64,000 nt of DNA, taken from positions 1 through 64,000 of the forward strand of contig OMVJ01000003.1 of NCBI GenBank assembly GCA_900314495.1, in the 5' to 3' direction. A model generated the notes under the pieces. That model did not search any database. It worked only from the letters and a program-made list of their open reading frames with translations, and had not been told where the DNA came from. The DNA is from an uncultured Olsenella sp. (GTDB lineage: Bacteria; Actinomycetota; Coriobacteriia; Coriobacteriales; Atopobiaceae). Of this stretch, positions 53,593 to 61,732 are shown piece after piece; position 1 is the stretch's first letter; each line of letters opens with the position of its first letter. A program made the position numbers and the translations under genes.

Positions 53593-54462
53593 ATGGTCGA
53601 TGGTTTTCTGCCAGAGCGCTATGTGGGCGCCCGCGCGCACGACGTGGTTCCCGGGGCCACCACGCCCGAGGACCTGGCGCGCGCCTGCGCGGAGAAGGGC
53701 GTGGAATGCGTGCAGCTTGCCTGCGGCAAGTCCTTCCCGTGGCTTGTGGGGAGCGATTGCGCGGGGCTGACGCCCGGTGCCGCCCACCGCGTGCGCGACG
53801 AGCTTGCTGCGTCGGGGACGCGCATAGAGGTCCTGGGCAGCTACTACAACATGATTCACCCCAACGTTGCAGCGCGCGACCGGGGCCGTGCTGCCTTCAT
53901 CCGCATGCTGCAGCTGGCGCCTCACTTCGGGGCACCTGTGGTGGCAAGCGAGACTGGATCCGTCAACGTGGACTTCTCCTACACCACGCAGAACTTCACG
54001 GACGAGCGCTTTGAGGAGGCGGCGGAGGAGATTCGCGTGCTTGCCAGCTGGGGCGAGCGGTTTGGAACGTACGTGGGAATAGAGCCGGGCATCAACCACC
54101 CCATCAACACGCCGCAAAGGACCAAGGAGCTTCTGGACGTGGTGGATAGCCCCTGGCTGGGCGTCGTGCTGGACCCGACGGCGTTCATCAACGCAGCAAA
54201 CGCCACGCCCGAGTACCAACTGGAGCTCTGCATGCAGAGCGCGGAGCTCTTTGGTGACAGGATTCTTGCCATGCACCTCAAGGACTGGGACGTGGTGGAT
54301 GGCAGGTTTGCCTACCGCAACGTGGGGGAGGGCCGTGCCCTCATCGACCAGCTGGTGAGCGTTGTCACTTCCGCGTGCCCCATGCTCCCCGTCATCTTGG
54401 AGGCAACGGATGCGGCACACGTTCCCCTTGCCGCGGAACGCGTGCGCGCCACTGCGGCCTAG
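53593..54462 (+). CDS. Sugar phosphate isomerase/epimerase, TIM-barrel type
   Basis: AP-endonuclease-2-like barrel protein of 289 residues. Metal ligands are visible in VASETGSVN, YVGIEPGINHP, GVVLDPTAF, MHLKDWDVVDG and PVILEATDA, the usual Glu-Asp-His-Glu set. Members isomerise or epimerise sugars and sugar acids. The specificity is not known; the location inside the pectin locus suggests a uronate or rhamnose-related sugar. ATG 53593 has GGGAG upstream. It is convergent with the second lacI. Confidence 0.85.
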   Translation: MVDGFLPERYVGARAHDVVPGATTPEDLARACAEKGVECVQLACGKSFPWLVGSDCAGLTPGAAHRVRDELAASGTRIEVLGSYYNMIHPNVAARDRGRAAFIRMLQLAPHFGAPVVASETGSVNVDFSYTTQNFTDERFEEAAEEIRVLASWGERFGTYVGIEPGINHPINTPQRTKELLDVVDSPWLGVVLDPTAFINAANATPEYQLELCMQSAELFGDRILAMHLKDWDVVDGRFAYRNVGEGRALIDQLVSVVTSACPMLPVILEATDAAHVPLAAERVRATAA

Positions 54463-54475
54463 AGCGTCCTAGATT

Positions 54476-55492
54476 CTAAAGTGTGGTCTCGCGCCAAGCG
54501 ACGAAACAGGGAAGCGTCTGCTGGTACGGCTGGTCTGGCTGGTTCTTGAGGACGTCGAGCAGGATCTGGCAGGCATGGCTGCCCTCCTCGAAGGCGGGTT
54601 GCTCTATGACGCTCACCGCCGGGGCGGCAACGGAGGCCCATTCCACGTTGTCGAAGCCCAGCAGGCCAACCCTTTCCGGCATGAGCGGATACCAGTCGCG
54701 CATGGTCACGTACACGTCCGGCAGGGCCCAGCAGTTGGGCGCAAAGACCAGCGTCGGGGTCTCTCCGTCAATGTGCTCCTCCAGGAAGGCGTGCAGGTCC
54801 TCCACATCAACGCCTTTTTCGGACACCGTGTAGCGCAGGAAGTCCTTGGCTTCCTGCGCTAGCGCGTCCTCGAACCCCTTGCCGCGTTCCACGCGCGAGC
54901 TCAGCAGGTGCTCGTTTGCCGCCACGAGGATGAACCTCTGGTAGCCGCGTTCCACGCAGGTGCGGATGGCGGCGCGCGTGGCCTCGTAGTTGTCGGTCTT
55001 GACCCAATGCTGGTCGCTTTCGTAATGGCGACTGTCGAAGAAGACCAGCGGCTTGCCGGCGGTTGCCACCTGTTCGGCCAATTGGGCCGAGTTGGACGTG
55101 GGCTGCACCAAAAAGCCGTCCATGCCAATGGCAAGCATGCGGTCCACGTAGGTGGACTCCTCCTCTTGGTCGTAGCCGGAGGCGCCGATGATGATGCGGT
55201 AACCGTTCTTGCGGGCGGTGGCTTGAATGCCCTTCACGATCCTGTTGGAGAAGGTGCTGGTCACGTCGCCAATGATCACGCCTATGAGCGAGGTGCTCTT
55301 TGCGTTCATGCTGCGGGCGAGGGGGTTGGGCGAGTACCCCGTCTGCTCGATGGCCGCACGTATGCGCTCCTTGGTCTCCTTGGACATGCGTTCCGTCTTG
55401 CCGTTCAGGTAGAACGAGACGGTGGTCTTTGAGGTCCCAGCCATCTGCGCAATGTCGTTGATGGTGACGCGCTTTGCCCTCTGAGCTGCCAT
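54476..55492 (-). CDS. LacI-family transcription regulator (second)
   Basis: Repressor of 338 residues. Helix-turn-helix VTINDIAQMAGTSKTTVSFY is at about 9-28 and the hinge reads TGYSPNPLARSMNAKSTSLI. The effector core begins with IGVIIGDVTSTFSNRIVKGI. Start ATG 55492 has GGAGGTGG upstream. The recognition helix resembles, but is not identical with, that of the first LacI, so both may read related sites. It lies behind the kduD-isomerase unit in the same direction but after a strong terminator. Confidence 0.9.
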   Translation of the reverse strand: MAAQRAKRVTINDIAQMAGTSKTTVSFYLNGKTERMSKETKERIRAAIEQTGYSPNPLARSMNAKSTSLIGVIIGDVTSTFSNRIVKGIQATARKNGYRIIIGASGYDQEEESTYVDRMLAIGMDGFLVQPTSNSAQLAEQVATAGKPLVFFDSRHYESDQHWVKTDNYEATRAAIRTCVERGYQRFILVAANEHLLSSRVERGKGFEDALAQEAKDFLRYTVSEKGVDVEDLHAFLEEHIDGETPTLVFAPNCWALPDVYVTMRDWYPLMPERVGLLGFDNVEWASVAAPAVSVIEQPAFEEGSHACQILLDVLKNQPDQPYQQTLPCFVAWRETTL

Positions 55493-55562
55493 TATGGCCA
55501 CCTCCAAGTCATGCCCCCGGCCTCACCACGAAGCTCCGGACCACTTTCGCCCGAATGAGAAT

Positions 55563-55613
55563 ACTACAAAAGGGGGGACGCGCGACGGCATGTGTACCGT
55601 CGCGCGTCCCCCT
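55563..55613 (-). terminator. Terminator of the kduD-isomerase operon
   Basis: On the minus strand GGGGGACGCGCGACGG pairs perfectly with CCGTCGCGCGTCCCCC and is followed by CTTTTGTAG. One of the strongest hairpins in the window. Confidence 0.8.
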
Positions 55614-55659
55614 GTGGAAGGGAAGAAGATGGGGTTGTTGGGGGTTGGCCGGGGATTGG

Positions 55660-56301
55660 CTAGGCGCCGATGATCTGGCGGACCTTGTTAGCCACCTCCT
55701 GGTTGGTGGCATTGGCGAAGAAGTACTCCTGGAAGTGCTCGCCTGCCAGCGCGCCCTTCAGGAGCTCGGGGTCAAGGTCGTCCAGGATGTCTGCAAACGG
55801 ACGGTAGGTCACCGCGCGGACGCCGTCCAGGATCTTCTTGTTGCGCTGCTCGGGGACCACGCGCTCCTTGGGATAGCCGTTGCCCGAGCCCTCGCTGAAG
55901 AGCTTCTCGAAGGTGTAGCGCAGGTTCAGCTCCTGGCCCCAGCCGTTCTTGAGGGCGAAGGGCATGGCCACGGCGTTGCCGTCGTTGATCTGGGCGAAGG
56001 TGTAGGCGTCCAGGGGGTCCTCCACGTGGCCGCAGATGACGCCGGGGAAGCTGTTGAGTGCCAGCATGGCGCCCTCGCCGGTGCCGCAACCGGTCACCAC
56101 ATAGTCCGCGGCGCCGCCGTTGAGAAGGACGGCGGCAAGGATGCCGTTTTGCACGTAGGTGAGGGGGGCGGAGCCCTCCGCGGCGTACATGCCGTAGTTG
56201 AAGACGGTGTGGCCCATGGGCTCCACCACGCGGCGAAGCTCCTCCTCGATCATGGGGTTCTTGGCGTTCTGGCTGTTCTCGTTGATGAGTGCGATCTTCA
56301 C
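55660..56301 (-). CDS. RpiB/LacAB-family isomerase, DhuI-like
   Basis: Sugar isomerase of 213 residues, longer than RpiB itself. Features are MKIALINENSQ, the active-site-like loop TGCGTGEGAMLALN and GHVEDPLDAYTFAQINDGN. In streptococci an RpiB-fold enzyme (DhuI) with a KduD-like dehydrogenase (DhuD) handles unsaturated uronates in place of KduI. Pairing with kduD 64 bases upstream supports that role here: conversion of the opened 4-deoxy uronate to 3-deoxy-2,5-diketogluconate. The start codon is GTG. Confidence 0.85.
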   Translation of the reverse strand: MKIALINENSQNAKNPMIEEELRRVVEPMGHTVFNYGMYAAEGSAPLTYVQNGILAAVLLNGGAADYVVTGCGTGEGAMLALNSFPGVICGHVEDPLDAYTFAQINDGNAVAMPFALKNGWGQELNLRYTFEKLFSEGSGNGYPKERVVPEQRNKKILDGVRAVTYRPFADILDDLDPELLKGALAGEHFQEYFFANATNQEVANKVRQIIGA

Positions 56302-56365
56302 GGTGTCTTATCTCTCTTTCCGCTGGTGGTTGGCTTGTTATGACCCGCGATTGGGGCCCGTTGCA

Positions 56366-57178
56366 TTACTTGGGCTGCTTGCCGATGTATGCCAGGATGC
56401 CGCCGTCCACGTACAGCACCTGTCCGTTCACGAAGTTGGAGGCATCTGAGGCCAGGAAGACGGCCGGCCCCATGAGATCCTCCACGGTGCCCCAGCGGCC
56501 AGCCGGGGTTTTGGCGCAGATGAAGCTGTCGAAGGGGTGGCGGCTGCCGTCGGCCTGACGCTCGCGCAGGGGCGCCGTCTGCGGTGTGGCAATGTAGCCC
56601 GGCCCGATGGCGTTGCACTGGATGTTGGCTTCGCCGTATTCGGAGCAGATGTTGCGGGTGAGCATCTTGAGGCCGCCCTTTGCGGCCGCGTAGGCGGAAA
56701 CGGTCTCGCGTCCCAGTTCGCTCATCATGGAGCAGATGTTGATGATCTTGCCGTGACCGCGCTCCACCATGGAGGGGATGACTGCCTTGGACACGATGAA
56801 GGGACCAACGAGGTCAATGTCCACCACCTGGCGGAAGTCCTGGGCGCTCATCTGGGTCATGGGAATGCGCTTGATGATGCCGGCGTTGTTCACCAGAATG
56901 TCCACGGGGCCAAGGGTGGCGGCGATGTCTGCCACCATGGCCTGGACGGAGGCCTCGTCCGTGACGTCGCACTGGTAGCCGTGTGCCTCTATGCCTAGCT
57001 TGGCGTACTCTGCCACGGCGTGGTCGATCTGCTCCGGCTTGCGCGCGTTGAAGGCGATCTTGGCGCCGGCCTGCGCCAGTGCGGTTGCAATGCCGAAACC
57101 GATACCATATGTGGCACCCGTTACAAGGGCGACCTTGCCTTCCAGAGAGAAGCTTGCGAGTACATTGTCCTTCTCCAT
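56366..57178 (-). CDS. kduD: 2-keto-3-deoxygluconate 5-dehydrogenase-like SDR
   Basis: Short-chain dehydrogenase of 270 residues. NAD site TGATYGIGFGIATAL, NNAG motif VNNAGI and the catalytic Ser, Tyr and Lys in ICSMMSELGRETVSAYAAAK. The family KduD reduces 3-deoxy-2,5-diketogluconate to KDG. GGAGG lies six bases before the ATG. First gene of the operon with the RpiB-type isomerase; operator-like sites lie upstream. Confidence 0.9.
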   Translation of the reverse strand: MEKDNVLASFSLEGKVALVTGATYGIGFGIATALAQAGAKIAFNARKPEQIDHAVAEYAKLGIEAHGYQCDVTDEASVQAMVADIAATLGPVDILVNNAGIIKRIPMTQMSAQDFRQVVDIDLVGPFIVSKAVIPSMVERGHGKIINICSMMSELGRETVSAYAAAKGGLKMLTRNICSEYGEANIQCNAIGPGYIATPQTAPLRERQADGSRHPFDSFICAKTPAGRWGTVEDLMGPAVFLASDASNFVNGQVLYVDGGILAYIGKQPK

Positions 57179-57245
57179 CTGAACCTCCTGTTACCTGTGG
57201 TTTTCCCGTCTACTGGAATCATCTGTCACACAGTATTGAAGAGAA

Positions 57246-57262
57246 GTAAACCGGTTTTGTCA
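57246..57262. promoter_or_regulatory. Operator-like site 5 (kduD)
   Basis: GTAAACCGGTTTTGTCA has the AAACCG-TT core, 68 bases upstream of kduD. Confidence 0.5.
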
Positions 57263-57311
57263 ACCGAAAACCAAGAATACCAAAGTATTTGTCGGCGAGG
57301 TTCCTCTGGAG

Positions 57312-57328
57312 ATGAAAACGGTTTCAAA
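57312..57328. promoter_or_regulatory. Operator-like site 6 (kduD-gntR gap)
   Basis: TGAAAACGGTTTCAAAC is nearly palindromic (GAAAaCGGTTTC), typical of LacI-family sites, 134 bases before kduD. Confidence 0.55.
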
Positions 57329-57385
57329 CAGATTGCGCTATGCCGCTCTTCGCAAGTGGCATGAGGGCCCCACGACGGGTGAAGG

Positions 57386-58081
57386 CTACTCGGATTCGAA
57401 GTAGTCGGGATACTCCGCCATGACCTCAGCGCGCTCGTCGAGCATGGCGCGAAGGTGCTGCACGTCCAGGAAGGCGGCGTCGGTGGGGCGGTGCTCGGCT
57501 ATGGCGTCGCACAGGCGAATGTGCTGCATGAAGATGCTGTCCCACTCCAGGCCTTTTGAGCAAATGCGGAGCCACCGGTACCTTTGAAGATCGGTGTCGC
57601 CAGAACGCAGCCAGTCCCAAGCCAGATGCCGGCCAGCAATGGTGAAGAAGGCCTCGTGCATTCTGAGGTCAGCCTCAAAGAAGGCCTCCTGGTCGTGGTC
57701 GTCCATTGCCGCGCGTTGCTGGCGCAACGGGTTGGCTATGAGGCTGAGTGCCGTGGAGTCGATGCGGGAACAGCACTCCAAGACCACCTCGCGCTCAATT
57801 TGCATGCGAACGAAGCGGGCGCTCTCCATGCGAGCGGGGCTGATGCGACTCACGTAGGTGCCGCTCTTGGCGCGCGCCTGGACCAGGCCCTCCTGTTGCA
57901 GGCGGACGAGAGACTCGCGCACGGGCGTCCTGCCCAGACCGAGCTCGCGACAGAGCGTGACGGCACCCAGGCGCTCCCCAGGCTTGTAGTCAAAGCGGGC
58001 TATGCCGTCGCGAAGCGCTCGATAGGCGGTTTCCTGCTGGAAGGTGCCTTCTTCTTCTGGTGTGGCTGGGGTTTGCTGCAC
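57386..58081 (-). CDS. GntR-family regulator (FadR/FCD type)
   Basis: Regulator of 231 residues. The winged helix spans about 15-85 (LGAVTLCRELGLGRTPVRES then LVRLQQEGLVQARAKSGTYV) and the FCD effector domain has DLRMHEAFFTIAG and a later metal-binding His. The start is GTG 58081 with AAGGAGG seven bases upstream. It is divergent from kdgK-kdgA and probably controls it, through the palindromes between the genes. The effector may be KDG or a uronate. Confidence 0.88.
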   Translation of the reverse strand: MQQTPATPEEEGTFQQETAYRALRDGIARFDYKPGERLGAVTLCRELGLGRTPVRESLVRLQQEGLVQARAKSGTYVSRISPARMESARFVRMQIEREVVLECCSRIDSTALSLIANPLRQQRAAMDDHDQEAFFEADLRMHEAFFTIAGRHLAWDWLRSGDTDLQRYRWLRICSKGLEWDSIFMQHIRLCDAIAEHRPTDAAFLDVQHLRAMLDERAEVMAEYPDYFESE

Positions 58082-58114
58082 TGTGGGACCTCCTTGCTGT
58101 TCTTAGGTAATGTA

Positions 58115-58144
58115 GCATATCAGTCAAAATCTAACTGATATGGC
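58115..58144. promoter_or_regulatory. Inverted repeat, candidate GntR operator at its own promoter
   Basis: GCATATCAG and CTGATATGGC face each other with 11 bases between. It lies 34 bases upstream of the gntR start. Confidence 0.55.
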
Positions 58145-58202
58145 AGATTTGTGGTGATGCATGCCAAATATCTGAGATATCGGCTAAATCTCGGTTCATT
58201 TC

Positions 58203-58254
58203 TTGACGTATATCGCGCAACTAGTATTCTAGTTGCCGTGAACTGATATACCAG
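58203..58254 (+). promoter_or_regulatory. kdgK promoter and candidate GntR operator
   Basis: TTGACG at 58203 and TATTCT at 58225 with a 16-base spacer form the promoter. CTGATATACCAG at 58243-58254, a 12-bp near-palindrome sharing CTGATAT with the gntR-side repeat, covers the start of the transcript. Confidence 0.6.
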
Positions 58255-58281
58255 ATGGTGGACACTGGATGGGAGATTGAA

Positions 58282-59325
58282 ATGGATCAGATGGTACACG
58301 GCAAGGTCTTGACCTTCGGGGAGCTCATGATGCGCCTCTCGCCGCAGGCGGGTCTGCGCGTTGAGCAGGCTCCCGCCTTCGACGTCAACTTTGGTGGTGC
58401 GGAGGCAAACGTCGCGTCTTCGCTGGCCTTCCAGGGTGACGATGCGGCCTACGCTACGGTGCTTCCCAACAACCGTCTTGCCGATCGCGCCCTGCGTGGC
58501 CTGCGTGCGCTGGGTGTTGACGTCTCCCGCGTGCAGCGCGCCGGTGACCGCATGGGCATGTACGTGTTTGAGGTCGGCACGTCCGAGCGGCCCAATTCTG
58601 TGGTCTACGACCGCAAGTACTCTGCGATGAGTCTTGCTAATGCTGCCGCCTTCGACTGGGATGCGCTGCTCGAGGGGGTTGGCACCTTCTACGTGAGCGG
58701 CATCACGCCGGCCATTTCCCCGCAGCTTGCGCATGCTACGCGCCAGGCGTTGGAGGCCTGCCGCCAGCACGGCATTGCTACGGTCTGCGACCTCAACTAC
58801 CGCGGCAAGATGTGGTCTCCAAGGGAGGCCCAGGCGGTCATGCGCGAGCTGCTGCCCCTGGTGGACGTGTGCATTGCCAACGACGAGGACGCCTCCGCAT
58901 GTCTGGGCATCGACGAGGGTGTGGGCTCCCTGGAGCACGGCATTGACGAGACCGAGGGCTACATCGCCATTGCGCAAAAGGTGTGCCAGACCTACGGCTG
59001 CAAGGCGGTTGCATCCGTGATTCGCAACATTCGCTCCGTGGAGGACTCGGACTGGATGGGCATGCTGTACGACGCCGCTACCGGCCAGGCAACGCTTTCG
59101 CCTGTGCACCGCGTTCACGTGCTGGAGGGGGTCGGCGGTGGCGACGCCTTTGGCGCTGGCCTCGTTCATGCCCTCCTGGCTGGTTGGGATGCCCAGACGA
59201 CCATCGACTACGCCATCGCGGCAAGCGTGCTCAAGCTGGGCGTCCGCGGAGACACCAATCTGGTTACGGAGCAGGAGATCAAGGCCGCCATGGGCAAGGG
59301 GTCTGCCTCGCGCGTGTCTCGCTAG
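58282..59325 (+). CDS. kdgK: 2-keto-3-deoxygluconate kinase
   Basis: PfkB-family kinase of 347 residues making KDPG from KDG. Seen are the N-terminal LTFGELMMRLSPQAG, the substrate strand FDVNFGGAEANVASSLAF, CDLNYRGKMW and the catalytic GVGGGDAFGAGLVHALL with its Asp near 286. ATG 58282 has GGGAG seven bases upstream; ATG 58255 lies at the operator and is less likely. Operon with kdgA 84 bases downstream. Confidence 0.92.
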   Translation: MDQMVHGKVLTFGELMMRLSPQAGLRVEQAPAFDVNFGGAEANVASSLAFQGDDAAYATVLPNNRLADRALRGLRALGVDVSRVQRAGDRMGMYVFEVGTSERPNSVVYDRKYSAMSLANAAAFDWDALLEGVGTFYVSGITPAISPQLAHATRQALEACRQHGIATVCDLNYRGKMWSPREAQAVMRELLPLVDVCIANDEDASACLGIDEGVGSLEHGIDETEGYIAIAQKVCQTYGCKAVASVIRNIRSVEDSDWMGMLYDAATGQATLSPVHRVHVLEGVGGGDAFGAGLVHALLAGWDAQTTIDYAIAASVLKLGVRGDTNLVTEQEIKAAMGKGSASRVSR

Positions 59326-59409
59326 GCAATGTTCCGCACGGCAATAGAAGTCATTCAACAGAACTCTACGGATATTCATTGGCGCCGCTGGCGCAGTTAG
59401 GAGCAAGTC

Positions 59410-60066
59410 ATGCTGGACTACATGGAGAAGGACGGTTTCTACAACAAGGTTTACCAGACGGGCGTGGTGCCCGTTGTGGTGCTGGAGCGCTTGGAGGATG
59501 CGGTGCCCATGGCAAACGCCCTGGTCGCTGGCGGTCTTCCCGCTGCGGAGGTCACCTTCCGCACGGCTGCGGCAGCCGATTGCATCCACGAGATGAGCGA
59601 GAAGTGCCCGGACATACTGGTTGGCGCGGGCACCGTCCTCAACGTGGAGCAGGCCAGGCGCGCGGTGGACGCTGGCGCCAAGTTCATTGTGAGCCCTGGC
59701 TTTGACCTGGACGTCGCCGACTGGTGCGTGGAACACAAGGTGGACGTGATTCCCGCGGGCGTCACGCCCACCGAGGTGACGGCCCTTGTCAACCGCGGCC
59801 TTGCCGTAACCAAGTTCTTCCCCGCGGCGCAGTACGGTGGTCGCAACACCATCGACGCGCTGGCCTCGGTGTTTGTGGGGCACCGCTTCATGCCCACTGG
59901 TGGCGTGAACGCCGCCAACGTGGAGGAGTACCTGACGGACCCGGCAATCATCGCCTGCGGCGGCACCTGGATGGTCAAGCCGAAGTTGTTCGCTAACGGT
60001 GACTTTGCACCGGTGGAGAAGGCAACTGCCGAGGCGGCGGCCATCGTAAGGCGCGTCCGCGGGTAA
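59410..60066 (+). CDS. kdgA: KDPG aldolase
   Basis: Class I aldolase of 218 residues that splits 2-keto-3-deoxy-6-phosphogluconate to pyruvate and glyceraldehyde-3-phosphate. Catalytic Glu in AAEVTFRTAAA, GAGTVLNVEQA, IVSPGFD and the Schiff-base Lys in VTKFFPAAQYGG (about 134), with PTGGVN as phosphate site. TTAGGAG precedes the ATG. The last step of the uronate pathway in this window. Confidence 0.95.
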   Translation: MLDYMEKDGFYNKVYQTGVVPVVVLERLEDAVPMANALVAGGLPAAEVTFRTAAAADCIHEMSEKCPDILVGAGTVLNVEQARRAVDAGAKFIVSPGFDLDVADWCVEHKVDVIPAGVTPTEVTALVNRGLAVTKFFPAAQYGGRNTIDALASVFVGHRFMPTGGVNAANVEEYLTDPAIIACGGTWMVKPKLFANGDFAPVEKATAEAAAIVRRVRG

Positions 60067-60106
60067 AGCTGCTCGTTGGCCTTTGGGTTTCTGCAAGTTG
60101 GCTTGG

Positions 60107-60158
60107 AAGCGCTACCCCACAACCGATATCGTTCGGTTGTGGGGTAGCGCTTGTTTCT
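60107..60158 (+). terminator. Terminator of kdgK-kdgA, TACCYCACAA family
   Basis: AAGCGCTACCCCACAACCG pairs with CGGTTGTGGGGTAGCGCTT around eight bases and is followed by GTTTCT. Its core equals that of the hairpins behind telA. Confidence 0.8.
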
Positions 60159-60191
60159 CGAAAAATAGCAGTTAAAGCTATGCGTTTGCGT

Positions 60192-60227
60192 TTACCCCAC
60201 AAACGAAGAGCGACGGTTGTGGGGTAG
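60192..60227. repeat. Second TACCYCACAA hairpin behind kdgA
   Basis: TTTACCCCACAAACG faces GGTTGTGGGGTAG. It follows the terminator by 40 bases, as at the telA end. Confidence 0.65.
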
Positions 60228-60356
60228 GGCCACTCTCGGTTTCTTGCTTGCAGCCCTGGCAAAGCCAAATTGGGCAAAATCGCTTGACACGAAAGTAAGC
60301 CATCGTTAGCCTGTTTGGAGAAAGTTAGTGCGAGTGAACAAATGAGGGAGAAGAGC

Positions 60357-61139
60357 ATGTGCGGAGCTAGTGCCATGGCTGTCCGCTGCGGCTTGGATGG
60401 CGTGCGCTTCTGCGCGCAGGGCGATTCCTCCCTGGGCGAGGCAATACTCTTCCAGCAGTTCTGCGACTGCGTGGTGCGGTCCGCCGCTGGCGTGATCGAG
60501 GGGGTTAAGCCCGCAGCGTTGTTCAACTTCATCCCAAGGTCGGAAGAGTGGCTGGACAAGCGCAGCATCACGCGGGGGAGTGACGCGTCGTGGTACGGAA
60601 TCCCCGGCGTGACGGGGGAGCGAGAGATTCGCTCTCTGCTCGCCACCTATGGCTGTGAGCTGCCCAGCTACGGCGTGAAGCTGGCAACGCTCTCGCGCTA
60701 CTCTGACAGGCTCGCCCTGCTCGCGTATCGCGAGGACATGCTGAGCCAGGTCCTAGCCGATGCTGACGTCCGCGCGTTTCTGGCCTCGTACGGCTATGAC
60801 CTGACCAGCGTGGACTCCGTGATCTCATGCCTTCGCAGGCGCATGACCGCCTTCTACGGGGCTGGCTGCGGGCGCCGCCCGAAGAGGGAGTTCCCCCACG
60901 AGGTTGGCGTGCTGCTGGGTTACCCGCTGGAAGACGTGCAAGGCTTCCTGACTGGCGCGGAGGCAACGGTGCGCGGCTCCTGGAAGGCGTACGGGGATGC
61001 CGGCGCGGCGCGCGCCCGGTTCCACAGGCTGGCAAAGCATGAGGCCCGCTGCCGGGCTCGCTACTACCAGGAGGGCGCCTCGTTCGGCGAGCTCTTCTCG
61101 CCCGGGCCACTGGATTTGTCCTACAAAGCGGCTGGCTAG
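60357..61139 (+). CDS. DUF3793 protein
   Basis: A 260-residue soluble protein of the DUF3793 family; recognisable are KLATLSRYSDRLALLAYRE, the Cys/Arg segment SCLRRRM and the most conserved block KREFPHEVGVLLGYPLEDV followed by QGFL. Family members are commonly encoded beside a short flavodoxin, as here, and a redox or metal role is presumed but unproven. ATG 60357 with GGGAG six bases upstream is preferred over ATG 60342 or 60315. Confidence 0.87.
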   Translation: MCGASAMAVRCGLDGVRFCAQGDSSLGEAILFQQFCDCVVRSAAGVIEGVKPAALFNFIPRSEEWLDKRSITRGSDASWYGIPGVTGEREIRSLLATYGCELPSYGVKLATLSRYSDRLALLAYREDMLSQVLADADVRAFLASYGYDLTSVDSVISCLRRRMTAFYGAGCGRRPKREFPHEVGVLLGYPLEDVQGFLTGAEATVRGSWKAYGDAGAARARFHRLAKHEARCRARYYQEGASFGELFSPGPLDLSYKAAG

Positions 61140-61205
61140 GGCCCGCCGCTTGGGAATAGGTTCGTTCTATTAGCAAGGCGCGTTCACACAAGCAGGAGGA
61201 AGAAC

Positions 61206-61610
61206 ATGAGCAAGGTTGCAGTTGTGTACTGGTACCAGACCGGCAATACTCAGGCGATGGCTGAGGCCGTTGCGGAGGGCGCTGGCGCGGAGGCCGTGGA
61301 CGTCGCGGACTTCTCTGCCGACAAGGTCGCCGACTACGACGCCTTTGCCTTCGGTTGCCCCGCAATGGGCTCCGAGGAGCTGGATCCGGACTTTGAGGAG
61401 ACTTGGAACGACTGCGTTCCCGAGTTCGGCGGCAAGAAGGTCGCCCTGTTCGGTTCCTATGACTGGGGCACCGGCGAGTGGATGGAGACCTGGAAGGAGG
61501 CTGCCGAGGGTGCGGGCGTGAACGTGGTGGACACCGTGATTGCCAACCTGGAGCCCGATGACGAGGCTCTGGAGACGCTGAAGGCCCTGGGCGCCAAGCT
61601 CGCGGAGTAG
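61206..61610 (+). CDS. Short-chain flavodoxin
   Basis: FMN-binding electron carrier of 134 residues. The phosphate loop is YWYQTGNTQAMAE (Thr12 and neighbours), the 50s loop GCPAMGSEEL and the 90s loop GSYDWGTGEW stack the flavin. GGAGGAA precedes the ATG, 66 bases after the DUF3793 gene. It may replace ferredoxin under iron limitation; the Feo systems fit such a need but the link is inferred. Confidence 0.93.
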   Translation: MSKVAVVYWYQTGNTQAMAEAVAEGAGAEAVDVADFSADKVADYDAFAFGCPAMGSEELDPDFEETWNDCVPEFGGKKVALFGSYDWGTGEWMETWKEAAEGAGVNVVDTVIANLEPDDEALETLKALGAKLAE

Positions 61611-61732
61611 CAAGACCTTCCGGCGGCTCCGAGCCTGAATCCGAAACTGAAAGCACGCCTCCATACATATGTCTATAGTGACCAACGTGCGCTGCGTGAG
61701 GTGGCGCACGTTGTTCTTTGAAGGCGGTATGA

